From a virus: DNA of 64,000 nt. The stretch spans positions 124,001 through 188,000 of IMG/VR virus record IMGVR_UViG_3300008448_000001, one strand, 5' to 3'. The notes beneath the pieces are model-generated. The model saw nothing but the letters and a program-made list of their open reading frames with translations. It searched no databases and had not been told where the DNA came from. A program made the translations under genes and the position numbers. Below, in pieces: positions 24,648 through 34,059 of this stretch (its first letter is position 1; each line of letters opens with the position of its first letter).

Positions 24648-25001
24648 ATGGATTGGGAAAAGACGGCGACGGCATTCTGCGCTTCGCGCAACCTGGACGA
24701 TTTAACCTACATGCAAGCCGTAGGCAAAAATCGTAGCCGGGAAATATTTCGCATTGAAAAGGAGCGGGCAGACGTTCGCAGGGCAATGGACGCGGTCAAA
24801 CAAGCTTGGGAGGAAAACCCAAACGCTAATCGCGCTCAACTTGAAAAGAAGGCCTACAAGTTCATCACGGGCGGCGTCATTCTAACGCTATTACTGCAAG
24901 TTCTGCTGTCGGCTACAATGAAGCTTGCTATCGATTACTTTCTAGACAAGCTATTCCAAGAAAAAGCCGATGCCGCAACTTTACAAGTATCCTCAGAATG
25001 A
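24648..25001 (+). CDS. Small membrane protein with a C-terminal transmembrane helix
   Basis: A 117-aa protein preceded by GAGGAT (24639). The N-terminal 70 residues are a charged coiled-coil (RSREIFRIEKERADVRRAMD). One membrane helix follows at about residues 75-98 (FITGGVILTLLLQVLLSATM). Holin-like topology is possible given the nearby peptidases, but no specific holin family is recognised. The 3' end overlaps the next gene by 32 bases. Confidence 0.55.
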   Translation: MDWEKTATAFCASRNLDDLTYMQAVGKNRSREIFRIEKERADVRRAMDAVKQAWEENPNANRAQLEKKAYKFITGGVILTLLLQVLLSATMKLAIDYFLDKLFQEKADAATLQVSSE

Positions 25002-26529
25002 CTTCGATAGACCTGACTCGCTGCTGAGCGTACTGGGTAGCTTTTGGGCTTCGCTTTACCAGGGTAACGGCCTGGTTTCGGATATCAGTAACGTTGTCGG
25101 GCAGCTATACCAGCAAGTCAACACGCAGTTCCTTGAGCTAGTAAACAGCGTTTCACGAAAAAACGTGCCTGTCTATCATCAAGACGACTGGTACGCAGTG
25201 CAGGTAAGACGTTCAGCTCTTAACACCGACATAAGTTTGCTTGCGCGTTATCTCACGGGAACAGCCTACAAGTACAAAAGCCAAGCTGAACTTTTCTACG
25301 GACAAATACCGACTTCTCGTTATTACGCGATCAGTAAGCCTCGCGAGCTTGTAGAGTGCTCCGTCGTATTTGAACAGGTCACGCAGCCTACGGTGCAGAT
25401 GCTTAACGGCATCGACTTCTGGCTGGAAGAAAACACAGTTGTTTTTGTCGCTAACCCGTTCGACAACCCGGACATTCCGAAGAAGGAAATATTGAACGCG
25501 GTTGGGGAGATCGTTGACACTGAAATTACCTTGTGGTTTTATCGATCTAAGTGGGACTGGAATTACATTTACGACCAGTTCGGTTACGCTCTGAATTTGC
25601 CTATGCGATCCAGCGCAGGCTACAAGACGCTGGTGAACGCTGTACTCGAAAGCTTTAACGAGGGGACCAGCGCTCGTTCGCAGCAACAAGCTTTGGCCGC
25701 TGTCTTTGGCATACCTCTAGTGATCGATGCAACGGAAGTTGTCGAAGCCATTGCCACCGACGCAACAGGTTTGAAAGTGATAACGAACTCAAACGTGTAT
25801 GCATATCCTTCCACGGCAACGCCTGTCGTTTCCGTCGGGCAGACGGTTTACGCAGGCCAGTCGCTCACTGACACGTTCGAAATCATTGAGCTTAACCGGG
25901 GATTCGACGTTAATTGCGGCGTCGACAGTTTAACGATGGACACCGGTATGCTGACGAAGGGGTATCACGACGGCCTCGTTTTTTCGAACGCAAACGTCCC
26001 GGTACAAACAGAACTTGATGTCGACGGCTATACCAAGGTCACCTGGGATTTGGGCGGCTTTCCGCGAGACGTTTCGAAGTTTTGGGAGGATGTCCACGCA
26101 AACGGCATAGCTAAGAACGAAACATTAGCGATGCTGCTAGACGTGCGGGAGAACCCTGTCGGCCAGCCGACGGCTGACTCTTTGCCTGCGGAGATCAACC
26201 CGTTGAAGTTTCTGGTAGACAACCTGCTCCGGTTCAACGTTTTCATCGTGAAAGTTAAACCTGGAAGCAAACTGCAGAATAGGCTAGAATTTGTGCCTGT
26301 GTCGCAGCTTCGAAAGGTGATGCCACCGCACACGTTGATGATCTTGCTGGTGGACTTAGCGTATGCCGACAACCCTATCATCATGGAAGGTTACGGTACG
26401 CCGGAGTCGCCAGGGTACACTGAAAGCTTTGAAAACTTCCAGTGTTTAACCGTTTCCGAGTCGCTTGGATACGAAGCATACGTAACTGAAGAGTCAAAAA
26501 TAAAATCAATCAGTGGAAGGTGCGTTTAA
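24970..26529 (+). CDS. Baseplate/tail-tip structural protein (putative)
   Basis: A 519-aa protein that begins the adhesion part of the virion cluster. The N-terminus is helical (SFWASLYQGNGLVSDISNVV) and mentions no signal or catalytic motif. The middle contains a helix-rich YKTLVNAVLESFNEGTSARS segment and beta stretches, and the last 200 residues hold further beta elements. It precedes several cysteine-rich tail-tip genes, so a baseplate-rim or fibre-connector role is inferred. Not recognised beyond that. Confidence 0.6.
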   Translation: MPQLYKYPQNDFDRPDSLLSVLGSFWASLYQGNGLVSDISNVVGQLYQQVNTQFLELVNSVSRKNVPVYHQDDWYAVQVRRSALNTDISLLARYLTGTAYKYKSQAELFYGQIPTSRYYAISKPRELVECSVVFEQVTQPTVQMLNGIDFWLEENTVVFVANPFDNPDIPKKEILNAVGEIVDTEITLWFYRSKWDWNYIYDQFGYALNLPMRSSAGYKTLVNAVLESFNEGTSARSQQQALAAVFGIPLVIDATEVVEAIATDATGLKVITNSNVYAYPSTATPVVSVGQTVYAGQSLTDTFEIIELNRGFDVNCGVDSLTMDTGMLTKGYHDGLVFSNANVPVQTELDVDGYTKVTWDLGGFPRDVSKFWEDVHANGIAKNETLAMLLDVRENPVGQPTADSLPAEINPLKFLVDNLLRFNVFIVKVKPGSKLQNRLEFVPVSQLRKVMPPHTLMILLVDLAYADNPIIMEGYGTPESPGYTESFENFQCLTVSESLGYEAYVTEESKIKSISGRCV

Positions 26530-27122
26530 TGACTGCCAAGTTTTGTACGGGCGTGGCTGGACGAGTTCGAGCTTACAAGGTTGAAGATTTAACGCTGCCT
26601 CCGTTTAAGTGGGCTCCGACAACGGACTTTAAGCCTAACTTGATTCTTTACCAGTGGGCAACTATCGCAGCAAAGCTGTTGACGAGCGGAGATAGCCGGT
26701 ACCGGATTAGCGGCATGTACTTGGAGTTTGAAAACACGGACAATCCTGGCGACCCGGTAAGTCCGCCTACCTTCGATCGCACGCGAGATGTCAGCTACTA
26801 CAACGGTCTCTCGCTTAGCTCGAACCGCGACTATCTGCGTATTCCGGTCATCTCGGCGGAGCTCAGCTCGGACGGCGAAGGTCTTACGGATAACCGGATG
26901 TCCTATTTCGCAAGAAGCAGCGGCTCGGTCGGCGTGCACGGGAAACCTTTTTCTGCCGCAGCGAACTCGGTCGTGTTCGGTGGTAGCCTTGTGGCACTTG
27001 TTGACGCCACGGATTTTACGCAAGACTTGCTTTATAGCAGCTGGTATTACACCACGGCGGATCAGCAACAAAAATTGCCTTCCAGCCAGATCGGAATTGA
27101 ATGGCAAACCACTTTGAGCTAG
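26529..27122 (+). CDS. Tail-tip structural protein, hypothetical
   Basis: A 197-aa protein from ATG 26529, overlapping the previous stop by one base. Mixed alpha/beta with several aromatic strands (YRISGMYLEFENTDNP) and no membrane or enzymatic motif. It sits between two large tail-tip genes with 10-base spacing. A structural role is inferred from context only. Confidence 0.55.
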   Translation: MTAKFCTGVAGRVRAYKVEDLTLPPFKWAPTTDFKPNLILYQWATIAAKLLTSGDSRYRISGMYLEFENTDNPGDPVSPPTFDRTRDVSYYNGLSLSSNRDYLRIPVISAELSSDGEGLTDNRMSYFARSSGSVGVHGKPFSAAANSVVFGGSLVALVDATDFTQDLLYSSWYYTTADQQQKLPSSQIGIEWQTTLS

Positions 27123-27132
27123 GGAGCAGCAA

Positions 27133-28950
27133 ATGGGATTAAATCGTTTCATTCAGTACATAAAAGAGAACGAGCCCGTCGCACCGGGAACTGCCAACCG
27201 GCCCATGAGCCAGCTGGACCAAAATCTCAAGTACATGATAGGCCTGCTCGAGGCCGCCAACATCGGATCAACCGTTTACGCTAGATCGCAAACCGTTGTT
27301 TCCACGATCCAAGTCGGACAGCCTGTGTTCTTTAACCCTGCAACGTCAAGGTTCGAGCCCGCTTTCGCTACAAGCGAGTCCGATTCCGCCACAGGGTACC
27401 TTGTCGTACCGAACCAATCCCAAGTGTGGGGCGTGGTCGCAGAGAAGCTTAACTCGACGCTGGCCGACATCTTGCTTTTCGGCTACGCGAAAATCGACAT
27501 AACGGCTGCGGTCGGAACTGACTTGGACAACGACGGGAATGTCCCGCCTGGATTATGGTATCTTTCTGGCGTTAGCGCCGGGAAGCTAACCCGGCAGTCG
27601 CCGCCTTTGTCGATACCGGTCTGCAAGACAGATAACGCCGGTAACGTGTACGTTAATCCTTCTTTCGTCGATTTTCTGGAAAACCACAGGCATTACGTCT
27701 TCGACTTGACCGCGATGCCTGCCGGGCAGGTTACGCCTCCCGACGCTGGCGATCCGCACGTGATCACTTCTGCAGACGCGGACTTGCCCGGGTGGTTACC
27801 GGCTGACGATGTCGTGTTTGAAGGGAAAGCACCGACCGGAGCCAAGTTCGGCTATAACTTGGCCGCCGATGCGTCGCTGCAGAGCGTGTTCCCGCCTGTT
27901 CCCCTGCAGTCTGCTTCGGTAATCATGCAGCGACCCAGCATCTACGACACGCTTGCGGAGCGTAAGTGGTACGGGCAGCAGCTGCTCTCAGATCTTGTTG
28001 TCGTTAACCGCGACGGTATCTGGTGGATGAGCGATTGTTATGACGAAGTTCCATGGGCAACGGATCTCGACACTACTGTCTCGATGAGCAGTGTTTACAC
28101 CGAGTGCGACCCTGCCTCCAAGCCTATAAGCATCAAACTTTATTTTACTCGAGTAGGCTTTGCCACTGACAACAGCTCGGTAACAAGTCTGCGATCGCTG
28201 GATCCTAGGCTGAAAGTTCTTTGCGCAGGCAAAACAGACGTTGCTTTCTCCGGCGATCTCGACATCGACTTGGACTTGTCGCTGATGAACGGCCCTGCGA
28301 ACGTGGCCGGTTACTCGGTATTGAAAACGTTTGACCCTGTCACCAACGAGTTCAGCAGCGGAAAAGTTGTTGAAGGCGTGTATGCCACGTCTGCGAACGT
28401 CTTGCTCAGTGGCGACACTAGCTTTATCGCTGGCGGCAACACGTATTACCAGGGGAAGATTGGGGTTGGGGTGCTCAGCCAGCCTTCTCGCGAGTTGTCG
28501 AGTCAGCTGGTTCGGTTGGAGGGCGTTACGGAAGAAAGTTATCCGGTTTTGTATCTCGGGATGCCGAACGATACGGCGACAAGCTACGTCGTCAAGTTCG
28601 AGGTACCCGGAGACGCACCGGCTAACTCTCAGTTCCGTTTTCGGCCTCGGATACTGGGCAAGGCAGCGGGCACACTGCCGCAGCTTGCGGTCAGCTACTT
28701 TAAGACAGGCAGACCCGTGGACGGCTTAAACATACCGATCACGGTGAGCCAATCTTATGTCGCGCTAACCATTGTTACCGTGGCCACGGTAACGGCAAAC
28801 CAAGCCGTTGAAGCACTAAGCAGCGCCGTCGAGGTGGATCCGGGAGACATCGTGTACCTTCGCGTGACACGCAACCCGGGCGACCCGAGCGACAACTACA
28901 CTGGCGAAGTCGGCATCATGCAGCAGATCGGAGTCTTAACGTCTTCCTAA
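27133..28950 (+). CDS. Large tail-tip/fibre-type structural protein
   Basis: A 605-aa protein, beta-rich with helix-poor composition and many Asp/Thr/Val turns. The N-terminus (GLNRFIQYIKENEPVAPGTA) is short and helical. The remainder looks like several beta domains, for example SNVLLSGDTSFIAGGNTYYQ-type strand-loop patterns near residue 420-440. No cysteine cluster like its downstream neighbours. Not recognised. It probably forms part of the receptor-contact apparatus. Confidence 0.55.
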   Translation: MGLNRFIQYIKENEPVAPGTANRPMSQLDQNLKYMIGLLEAANIGSTVYARSQTVVSTIQVGQPVFFNPATSRFEPAFATSESDSATGYLVVPNQSQVWGVVAEKLNSTLADILLFGYAKIDITAAVGTDLDNDGNVPPGLWYLSGVSAGKLTRQSPPLSIPVCKTDNAGNVYVNPSFVDFLENHRHYVFDLTAMPAGQVTPPDAGDPHVITSADADLPGWLPADDVVFEGKAPTGAKFGYNLAADASLQSVFPPVPLQSASVIMQRPSIYDTLAERKWYGQQLLSDLVVVNRDGIWWMSDCYDEVPWATDLDTTVSMSSVYTECDPASKPISIKLYFTRVGFATDNSSVTSLRSLDPRLKVLCAGKTDVAFSGDLDIDLDLSLMNGPANVAGYSVLKTFDPVTNEFSSGKVVEGVYATSANVLLSGDTSFIAGGNTYYQGKIGVGVLSQPSRELSSQLVRLEGVTEESYPVLYLGMPNDTATSYVVKFEVPGDAPANSQFRFRPRILGKAAGTLPQLAVSYFKTGRPVDGLNIPITVSQSYVALTIVTVATVTANQAVEALSSAVEVDPGDIVYLRVTRNPGDPSDNYTGEVGIMQQIGVLTSS

Positions 28951-28962
28951 GAGGTTTACAGG

Positions 28963-29919
28963 ATGCCTATAGCCAATTGGAACTTGGAGTTCCTGAATCA
29001 CAATTCGCAAAGAAGCTATCCGTTAGTCGCCGAGGCGACTAAGACGGATACTAGCGGTGCGTTTATTCTACCCGACGATTTCTTGGTAGGGCTTGATCTA
29101 CCGGTCTCGCCTGCAATGGACATGTCCACCGGGACTTTCTTTATCCGGCAGGTAGGTTTGTTTGCATCCGGAGTTCAACTCATTCTTGCGTACGATTCTG
29201 GCGTCGGCATAGTCGACGTGGCTTCGACGCTGATCCCGGCTTATCAGTTCACTCGGAACAAGGTTTTCACGCTCGGTGGAATTGATCCGTTCGACGACGT
29301 GACGGGCAAGGTCGTGATCGGAAAGCTGGAATCCATTCAACTACAACCCACAGGTCTTTTCAATTTCGAGCTGGCAGCCACAAGGATAGAGCCACAAGCA
29401 ATCCGGCCCATGATACGCGGCATATCGGCGATCCGCGTCGCCAGCTCCAACGGTGTACTAGGCGATCGGTTGTACGGGGATATCGAGCTTGTCGCAGGTC
29501 GAAACATACAGTTGACAACTGTCAACACGCTCACTGACACCAAAGTCGTTATCAGTGCAATTAGCGGTGAAGGAACCATCTCGGATTGTACGTGCACGGG
29601 AGAAGCGTCCAGTGCCCCTTGTATCAAGACAATCAACGGAATAGCTCCTACGCCCGATGGCAATTTCAACCTGATCGGTGACGACTGTCTGACTTTTGAA
29701 GAAATCGCCAGCGGATTAAAACTTACGGACTCCTGCTGTGCACCGTGCTGCGGATGCGCGGAGCTTGAGTCGATAACACAGAACTTGGAGTTGTTCAACG
29801 CACAACGCGCCGCATTGGATCAATTCGTAAACAGGCTCGCTGCAGAAAACGCGGCCTTCTCGGCTACCGTGTTGGGTGCCCGGCTGGGCGACAAACGTTG
29901 CATCAATTGCGAGGAATAG
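28963..29919 (+). CDS. Tail-tip protein with shared N-terminal YP module and C-terminal coiled coil
   Basis: A 318-aa protein. The N-terminus LNHNSQRSYPL is shared in kind with two later genes (see findings). The middle has INGIAPTPDGNF, again a family motif, followed by a cysteine cluster CCAPCCGC (about 258-266) and a C-terminal coiled coil (about 265-305). The coil probably trimerises the product and the cysteines could bind metal or form disulfides. Virion adhesion role inferred. Confidence 0.6.
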   Translation: MPIANWNLEFLNHNSQRSYPLVAEATKTDTSGAFILPDDFLVGLDLPVSPAMDMSTGTFFIRQVGLFASGVQLILAYDSGVGIVDVASTLIPAYQFTRNKVFTLGGIDPFDDVTGKVVIGKLESIQLQPTGLFNFELAATRIEPQAIRPMIRGISAIRVASSNGVLGDRLYGDIELVAGRNIQLTTVNTLTDTKVVISAISGEGTISDCTCTGEASSAPCIKTINGIAPTPDGNFNLIGDDCLTFEEIASGLKLTDSCCAPCCGCAELESITQNLELFNAQRAALDQFVNRLAAENAAFSATVLGARLGDKRCINCEE

Positions 29920-29920
29920 C

Positions 29921-31567
29921 ATGACTCACCCACGCGGCAGGCAGGCCATAGGCTTAAATCAGCCGCCAAACAGCGGTAACCTATATCCTTTCGTTAATCC
30001 TTCGTCGGACATACAGCAGCTTTTTTCCGACTTCTTTGTGTCTTTCGAAAACAGCTCGGGATCTGTCAAGTACCCGCTCAAGGTAGCCTGGCTTTACGGC
30101 TTCGGTTCCAACAGTGTTTCGCCTTTCCCTGGAAGACCTACGCCGTCGCACGCTTACGACCTGATCGTGGAAGATGCGAACGGGGAGATTGTCTTTGACT
30201 CGACCGAGGCTTCCGTTTACAAAGTAGTCGACTGGGATTCTCGTCTGCGGGTCATCGAGTGGGAAAGCAACATGGCTGTTTGTCGTTGCGTGATTCACAC
30301 GCAGTGGACGCAGGAAGATGTCACAGACGGCTTAGCAATCACGTACGACGACAACATAGAACCGGAAAACGGGGAGCTTTACGCCGAGTGTGGCTATGAA
30401 TTGCCGCGTCGCGTGAAATCCATCCAAATCGGAAACGAGATAGTCACAGCAAAAGCCTTGACCCTGCAAAGCGGCTACAACTTCGCCATGGAAACCGTCT
30501 TGCCGATTGAAGTCGAGTCACCGGCTATCGATCTTTTCGGAGAGGTCGGACTTATTGAAGGGAGTCGCAGGGCTACAAAGATCCAGCTCAGCGCGGAGCC
30601 GGGATCGGGGCTTGGAGTTTTCCCTGGCTGCGTGGACACTGCGACTGTCCTGCGTACCTTGAACAAAGTAAGGTCGGACAGCCACAACAACTTTACGTTG
30701 GACAGCGAAGGTTGCATTCGGCAGCATCGACCATTGTCCCTATCGTCTACAACCCCTAGGGTTTTCAGCTACTCGGCAAGTGCGATGTCGACCTCGCAGG
30801 CTGCGGCCACTATAAAGCTCAGCAACGACTGTCGCAACTGCTGCGACTGCGAGTACTACGCAAGAACCTACCAAGGTTTGAAGCGGCAATGGTCGCTGTA
30901 CAAAGACATAGCGCACACCGCCGAAGAGGCAAGAGATTTTTACCGCGACAACAAAGACCGGTGGCTTGTCGAAAAAGCTATGCGGGAAAAGGACTTCATT
31001 CGCGTCAGCGTGGCAACCGATGCGGATTGCAAGGTGCGGTGGGGCGTGGCGGTATGTAATCCGACAAACTGCTGTCTGATCAATTTGAAAATACAAGTAT
31101 TTTTTCTGCCTTACGTCTTTGGCGGCTTGTCTTATGGCGTCAACGCTTTTCACTGCCCTGACACCTACCTGGAAGGCTCTTCGACGTGCCAAGTGCCTGT
31201 GGCAGTGTCGCCAGAGATATTGGACTCCGAGAATCACGTGCACTTGTACACTGTAGATTACGCCGACCCTCAGTCCATGACGCTTCTCTATGGAAAACAA
31301 TGCTTACCGAGCTGTTACGACGAACCGGGAAACACCAGTGTGGCAATAGCCGTGGTAGCTTACTGGGAAAACCAAGCGCCGGTCGGCAGCCAATGCAAAC
31401 CGGTGACTAATATTGCAACGGACCTCGTGGGTGATATAGTTTCATTCTGCGGTCTTGCTTCAATTCCGGTTCCCACGGAAGTTTACGGGCAGGCTTTGTC
31501 GCAGAAGCGAGAAATGCTCGGAAGCACCAGTAGCTGCTTGTCCTGTAACTGTCAGCCAGAGATATAG
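29921..31567 (+). CDS. Cysteine-rich tail-tip protein
   Basis: A 548-aa protein; ATG 29921 chosen over an upstream in-frame start because it follows the preceding stop by one base. It contains about two dozen cysteines, including CRNCCDCEYYA (about 303-313) followed by a helical segment (RTYQGLKRQWSLYKDIAHTA), and a CSCNC-like C-terminus. Metal binding or disulfide stabilisation is likely. Beta-sandwich-like blocks occupy the first 280 residues. No enzymatic motif was recognised. Probable host-contact structure. Confidence 0.55.
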   Translation: MTHPRGRQAIGLNQPPNSGNLYPFVNPSSDIQQLFSDFFVSFENSSGSVKYPLKVAWLYGFGSNSVSPFPGRPTPSHAYDLIVEDANGEIVFDSTEASVYKVVDWDSRLRVIEWESNMAVCRCVIHTQWTQEDVTDGLAITYDDNIEPENGELYAECGYELPRRVKSIQIGNEIVTAKALTLQSGYNFAMETVLPIEVESPAIDLFGEVGLIEGSRRATKIQLSAEPGSGLGVFPGCVDTATVLRTLNKVRSDSHNNFTLDSEGCIRQHRPLSLSSTTPRVFSYSASAMSTSQAAATIKLSNDCRNCCDCEYYARTYQGLKRQWSLYKDIAHTAEEARDFYRDNKDRWLVEKAMREKDFIRVSVATDADCKVRWGVAVCNPTNCCLINLKIQVFFLPYVFGGLSYGVNAFHCPDTYLEGSSTCQVPVAVSPEILDSENHVHLYTVDYADPQSMTLLYGKQCLPSCYDEPGNTSVAIAVVAYWENQAPVGSQCKPVTNIATDLVGDIVSFCGLASIPVPTEVYGQALSQKREMLGSTSSCLSCNCQPEI

Positions 31568-31569
31568 GC

Positions 31570-33258
31570 GTGATACGAAACAACCATTGGTACAACCTCA
31601 ACGAGCAAAACGCCTACCCTGTCGACGACACGGCTTCGTGCCTGTCGAACGCCGGTTTAAGACTGCCCTCGGCTATCGTTGCAGACTTGCAGCTACGTTG
31701 GCCACGTGAGCTCGGTAAATACGCTTTTATAAGTGCTGTCACGTGCGGCGAAGAGATAGTCACGCTGCTGATTGAAACCGCGGAGCAGCTTGACAACTCC
31801 GGCGGGCAAAGCAGGTTAATTGCCGGGATATCGCTTGGACGATCCGAGCTCACGGCTTACCGCACCTACAAACTGGATGCATTCGAGAAAGGTGTTGCAG
31901 GTTTTATTGCTTTCGGTGCTGGCACTTCGGAGCTTTTCCGTGGCGTCTTCAGCTCTCCGTTGCAGTCCCTGCTGACCGCAAGAGCCGCTCGTCCGATCCG
32001 CAAGCCACCTGTCGAAACGCTTGGAATAGCAAACGTTGAAAGCGTTTTGGCCGGTGTTGTCCGTCTGGCCACCGAGCAGCCGCTGGAAATCGTACGCGAA
32101 CCTCGAATAATCAACGGCGTTGCATACGATAACGTTATTGTTTTTCGGCTGCGAGAACCTCCGTCCGACACAACCGTCCAAAACGTACAGTCTGTTTTTT
32201 CGCAGTTCGCCGGACCTTGTGGACGCCGTGTCGGCTCAAGGTCTTGCGTCGACCCGCAACCTATCGAAACGATAAATGGGCTTGCTCCGGATTGCGATGG
32301 AATTTTCACCTTGGATTTCCAAGGATGTGCCGTCGTGGGTAAGAACACTGCGGACTGCGGCGTAGTCGTAGATTGTCAACGCGGTTTGTCCGATACGTGT
32401 GCGCCTCCATTTTTGCCTGACCTGGCAACAGGTAAGCTGCCGTCTGAAGTGCCACCGGTTATTATTCCTCCACCGCAGCCTCCCGAGCCGCCGGTACCTC
32501 CGGATACTAGCATTAGCGACTCCATGAGCACCTTGCTGTCGCTGCCTTACTGCGATACGTTTGATGACGGTTTCGCTTACAGCTTCTCGCCTATGGATTC
32601 GTCCACTTGGGGCATGAGCAACGATGACAGCCCGGGCGAGGCCTACTGCTGCGTTGGACCGCCGCCCAACTTCACCGCTTACGGCTGCGACTCGTCGTTA
32701 AGCGCGAGTCAGTCTTTCTCGGTCGGCCTTTCGTCTTACAGCTACGGCACAGCCAATCTTCCAAGCCTGTCGAAAACGAATCTGTCGCTTTTCACGTTAG
32801 ACGTGCAGTCGCTGTATCGGCGTTACACGACGGACTTCAAAGTGATTGCTTTGAACCCGACAGGTCAGCTCAATGCAGGTATTGTCGTCAATTACAGGAT
32901 AAACAGCGCGGACTTGCACACATACGTCTTCGCAGCCTTGGACGTGACTAACAAAACGTTCGGAGTGTACTTCTTCAACGGAATCAACGCCGTTCCGCTG
33001 TCGACCGTTGCCGTTCCTTTGGCTTCCGTCGACGAATGGTACCGCTTGGAATTTACAGTCGTCCCGAATGAATTAACGCGTACGAGCGTCAACCTGCAAG
33101 CCGTACTCAAAGGGGTTGTAAACCCGGCAATTGACGTTGCTATTGCTACCAGTTTGTCCGGTACGCTCTGGGAACAAGACGCCGGAAATGCAGGGTTTTA
33201 CACGCGACGTTCCGCAAGCTATTTCTCCTACTGGCGAGTTGACGAGGCTATTCCGTGA
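31570..33258 (+). CDS. Tail adhesin with proline-rich linker and lectin-like C-terminal domain
   Basis: A 562-aa protein starting at GTG 31570. Its N-terminus WYNLNEQNAYPVDD belongs to the recurring tail family. After an INGLAPDCDGIF motif there is a proline-rich linker (PPPQPPEPPVPP, about residues 299-310) that separates the base from a C-terminal beta domain. That domain (about 330-560) ends in a strand pattern (EWYRLEFTVVP; FYTRRSASYFSYWRV) typical of LamG/concanavalin-like jelly rolls, which often bind glycans. Receptor binding is the leading inference. Two-base spacing to the previous gene. Confidence 0.6.
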   Translation: MIRNNHWYNLNEQNAYPVDDTASCLSNAGLRLPSAIVADLQLRWPRELGKYAFISAVTCGEEIVTLLIETAEQLDNSGGQSRLIAGISLGRSELTAYRTYKLDAFEKGVAGFIAFGAGTSELFRGVFSSPLQSLLTARAARPIRKPPVETLGIANVESVLAGVVRLATEQPLEIVREPRIINGVAYDNVIVFRLREPPSDTTVQNVQSVFSQFAGPCGRRVGSRSCVDPQPIETINGLAPDCDGIFTLDFQGCAVVGKNTADCGVVVDCQRGLSDTCAPPFLPDLATGKLPSEVPPVIIPPPQPPEPPVPPDTSISDSMSTLLSLPYCDTFDDGFAYSFSPMDSSTWGMSNDDSPGEAYCCVGPPPNFTAYGCDSSLSASQSFSVGLSSYSYGTANLPSLSKTNLSLFTLDVQSLYRRYTTDFKVIALNPTGQLNAGIVVNYRINSADLHTYVFAALDVTNKTFGVYFFNGINAVPLSTVAVPLASVDEWYRLEFTVVPNELTRTSVNLQAVLKGVVNPAIDVAIATSLSGTLWEQDAGNAGFYTRRSASYFSYWRVDEAIP

Positions 33259-34058
33259 CAGACATTCGGCACGCAGAACTAATTCGTTCGCTGAGAGAAA
33301 CCAAGTACCCGTTTGTACCGACCGCGAGTTTGAGCAACGGGAGTGTGTTTTTCGTCGAAGATACCTTCTTGGACGCCCACATTTACGCCGTCGAGGGGTC
33401 GGGGCGTTATTACGTTTCGCAAGTTATCGTGCAGTCGGATAAGTTCGTGCTGTACGTTGGCGACACAGCTTTTCCGTTGCGTTTGAAGGGTGAGGTTAAT
33501 CTCCCCATTTCAACGGGTTCTATCCGCCTCACGGACGAGCACGGGAGACCGGCGGGTTTGCTAGTCTCAACTCCCGACAGACTGGCTTTGATCTCCGCCT
33601 GGGGGATTCGAACGCACGTCTTTGAGCAGGGTCAAACGGAGTTTTGTGTTACGTGTCAGGTTCCAGCGGCTTACCCGGGCGTCACGGGCATGCAAACGCC
33701 TGACGGGCAGCTTTCAACGGGCAAAGTTTGGCTTGTGGGTGAAGACGGTGTGGTTCTCCGCACGGATAGCTACATCAACAAACAAGGTGAAGACGTTCCG
33801 GTGGTTCGCGTCGACGTCGTAGGTGATCCTTTGAACTTGCAGAGGTTGTGCAACCCGGCAGACTTGTTCGTTCCAGTTAACCCGATACGTGTCATACGTG
33901 TCGTTAACGGCGATTACACCTACGATTGCTACCCGGACGAACAAGGCAACTTCAACATTCAGATGAACGATGATTTGGCCCCGGATCCTGCGTTAAGAAT
34001 CCGCACTACTGCCGCAGGCATAGTCTTTTCCGTAGAAGGCTCGGTGATCAACAAATAA
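33255..34058 (+). CDS. Tail-tip protein of the same recurring family
   Basis: A 267-aa protein from GTG 33255, in a GTGA overlap with the adhesin stop. The start RSLRETKYPFVPTA resembles the YP module of its neighbours, and the C-terminus has a matching QGNFNIQMNDDL motif. The middle is beta-rich (VIVQSDKFVLYVGDTAFPL). No catalytic motif. Probably an accessory part of the receptor-binding assembly. Confidence 0.55.
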   Translation: MTDIRHAELIRSLRETKYPFVPTASLSNGSVFFVEDTFLDAHIYAVEGSGRYYVSQVIVQSDKFVLYVGDTAFPLRLKGEVNLPISTGSIRLTDEHGRPAGLLVSTPDRLALISAWGIRTHVFEQGQTEFCVTCQVPAAYPGVTGMQTPDGQLSTGKVWLVGEDGVVLRTDSYINKQGEDVPVVRVDVVGDPLNLQRLCNPADLFVPVNPIRVIRVVNGDYTYDCYPDEQGNFNIQMNDDLAPDPALRIRTTAAGIVFSVEGSVINK

Positions 34059-34059
34059 A

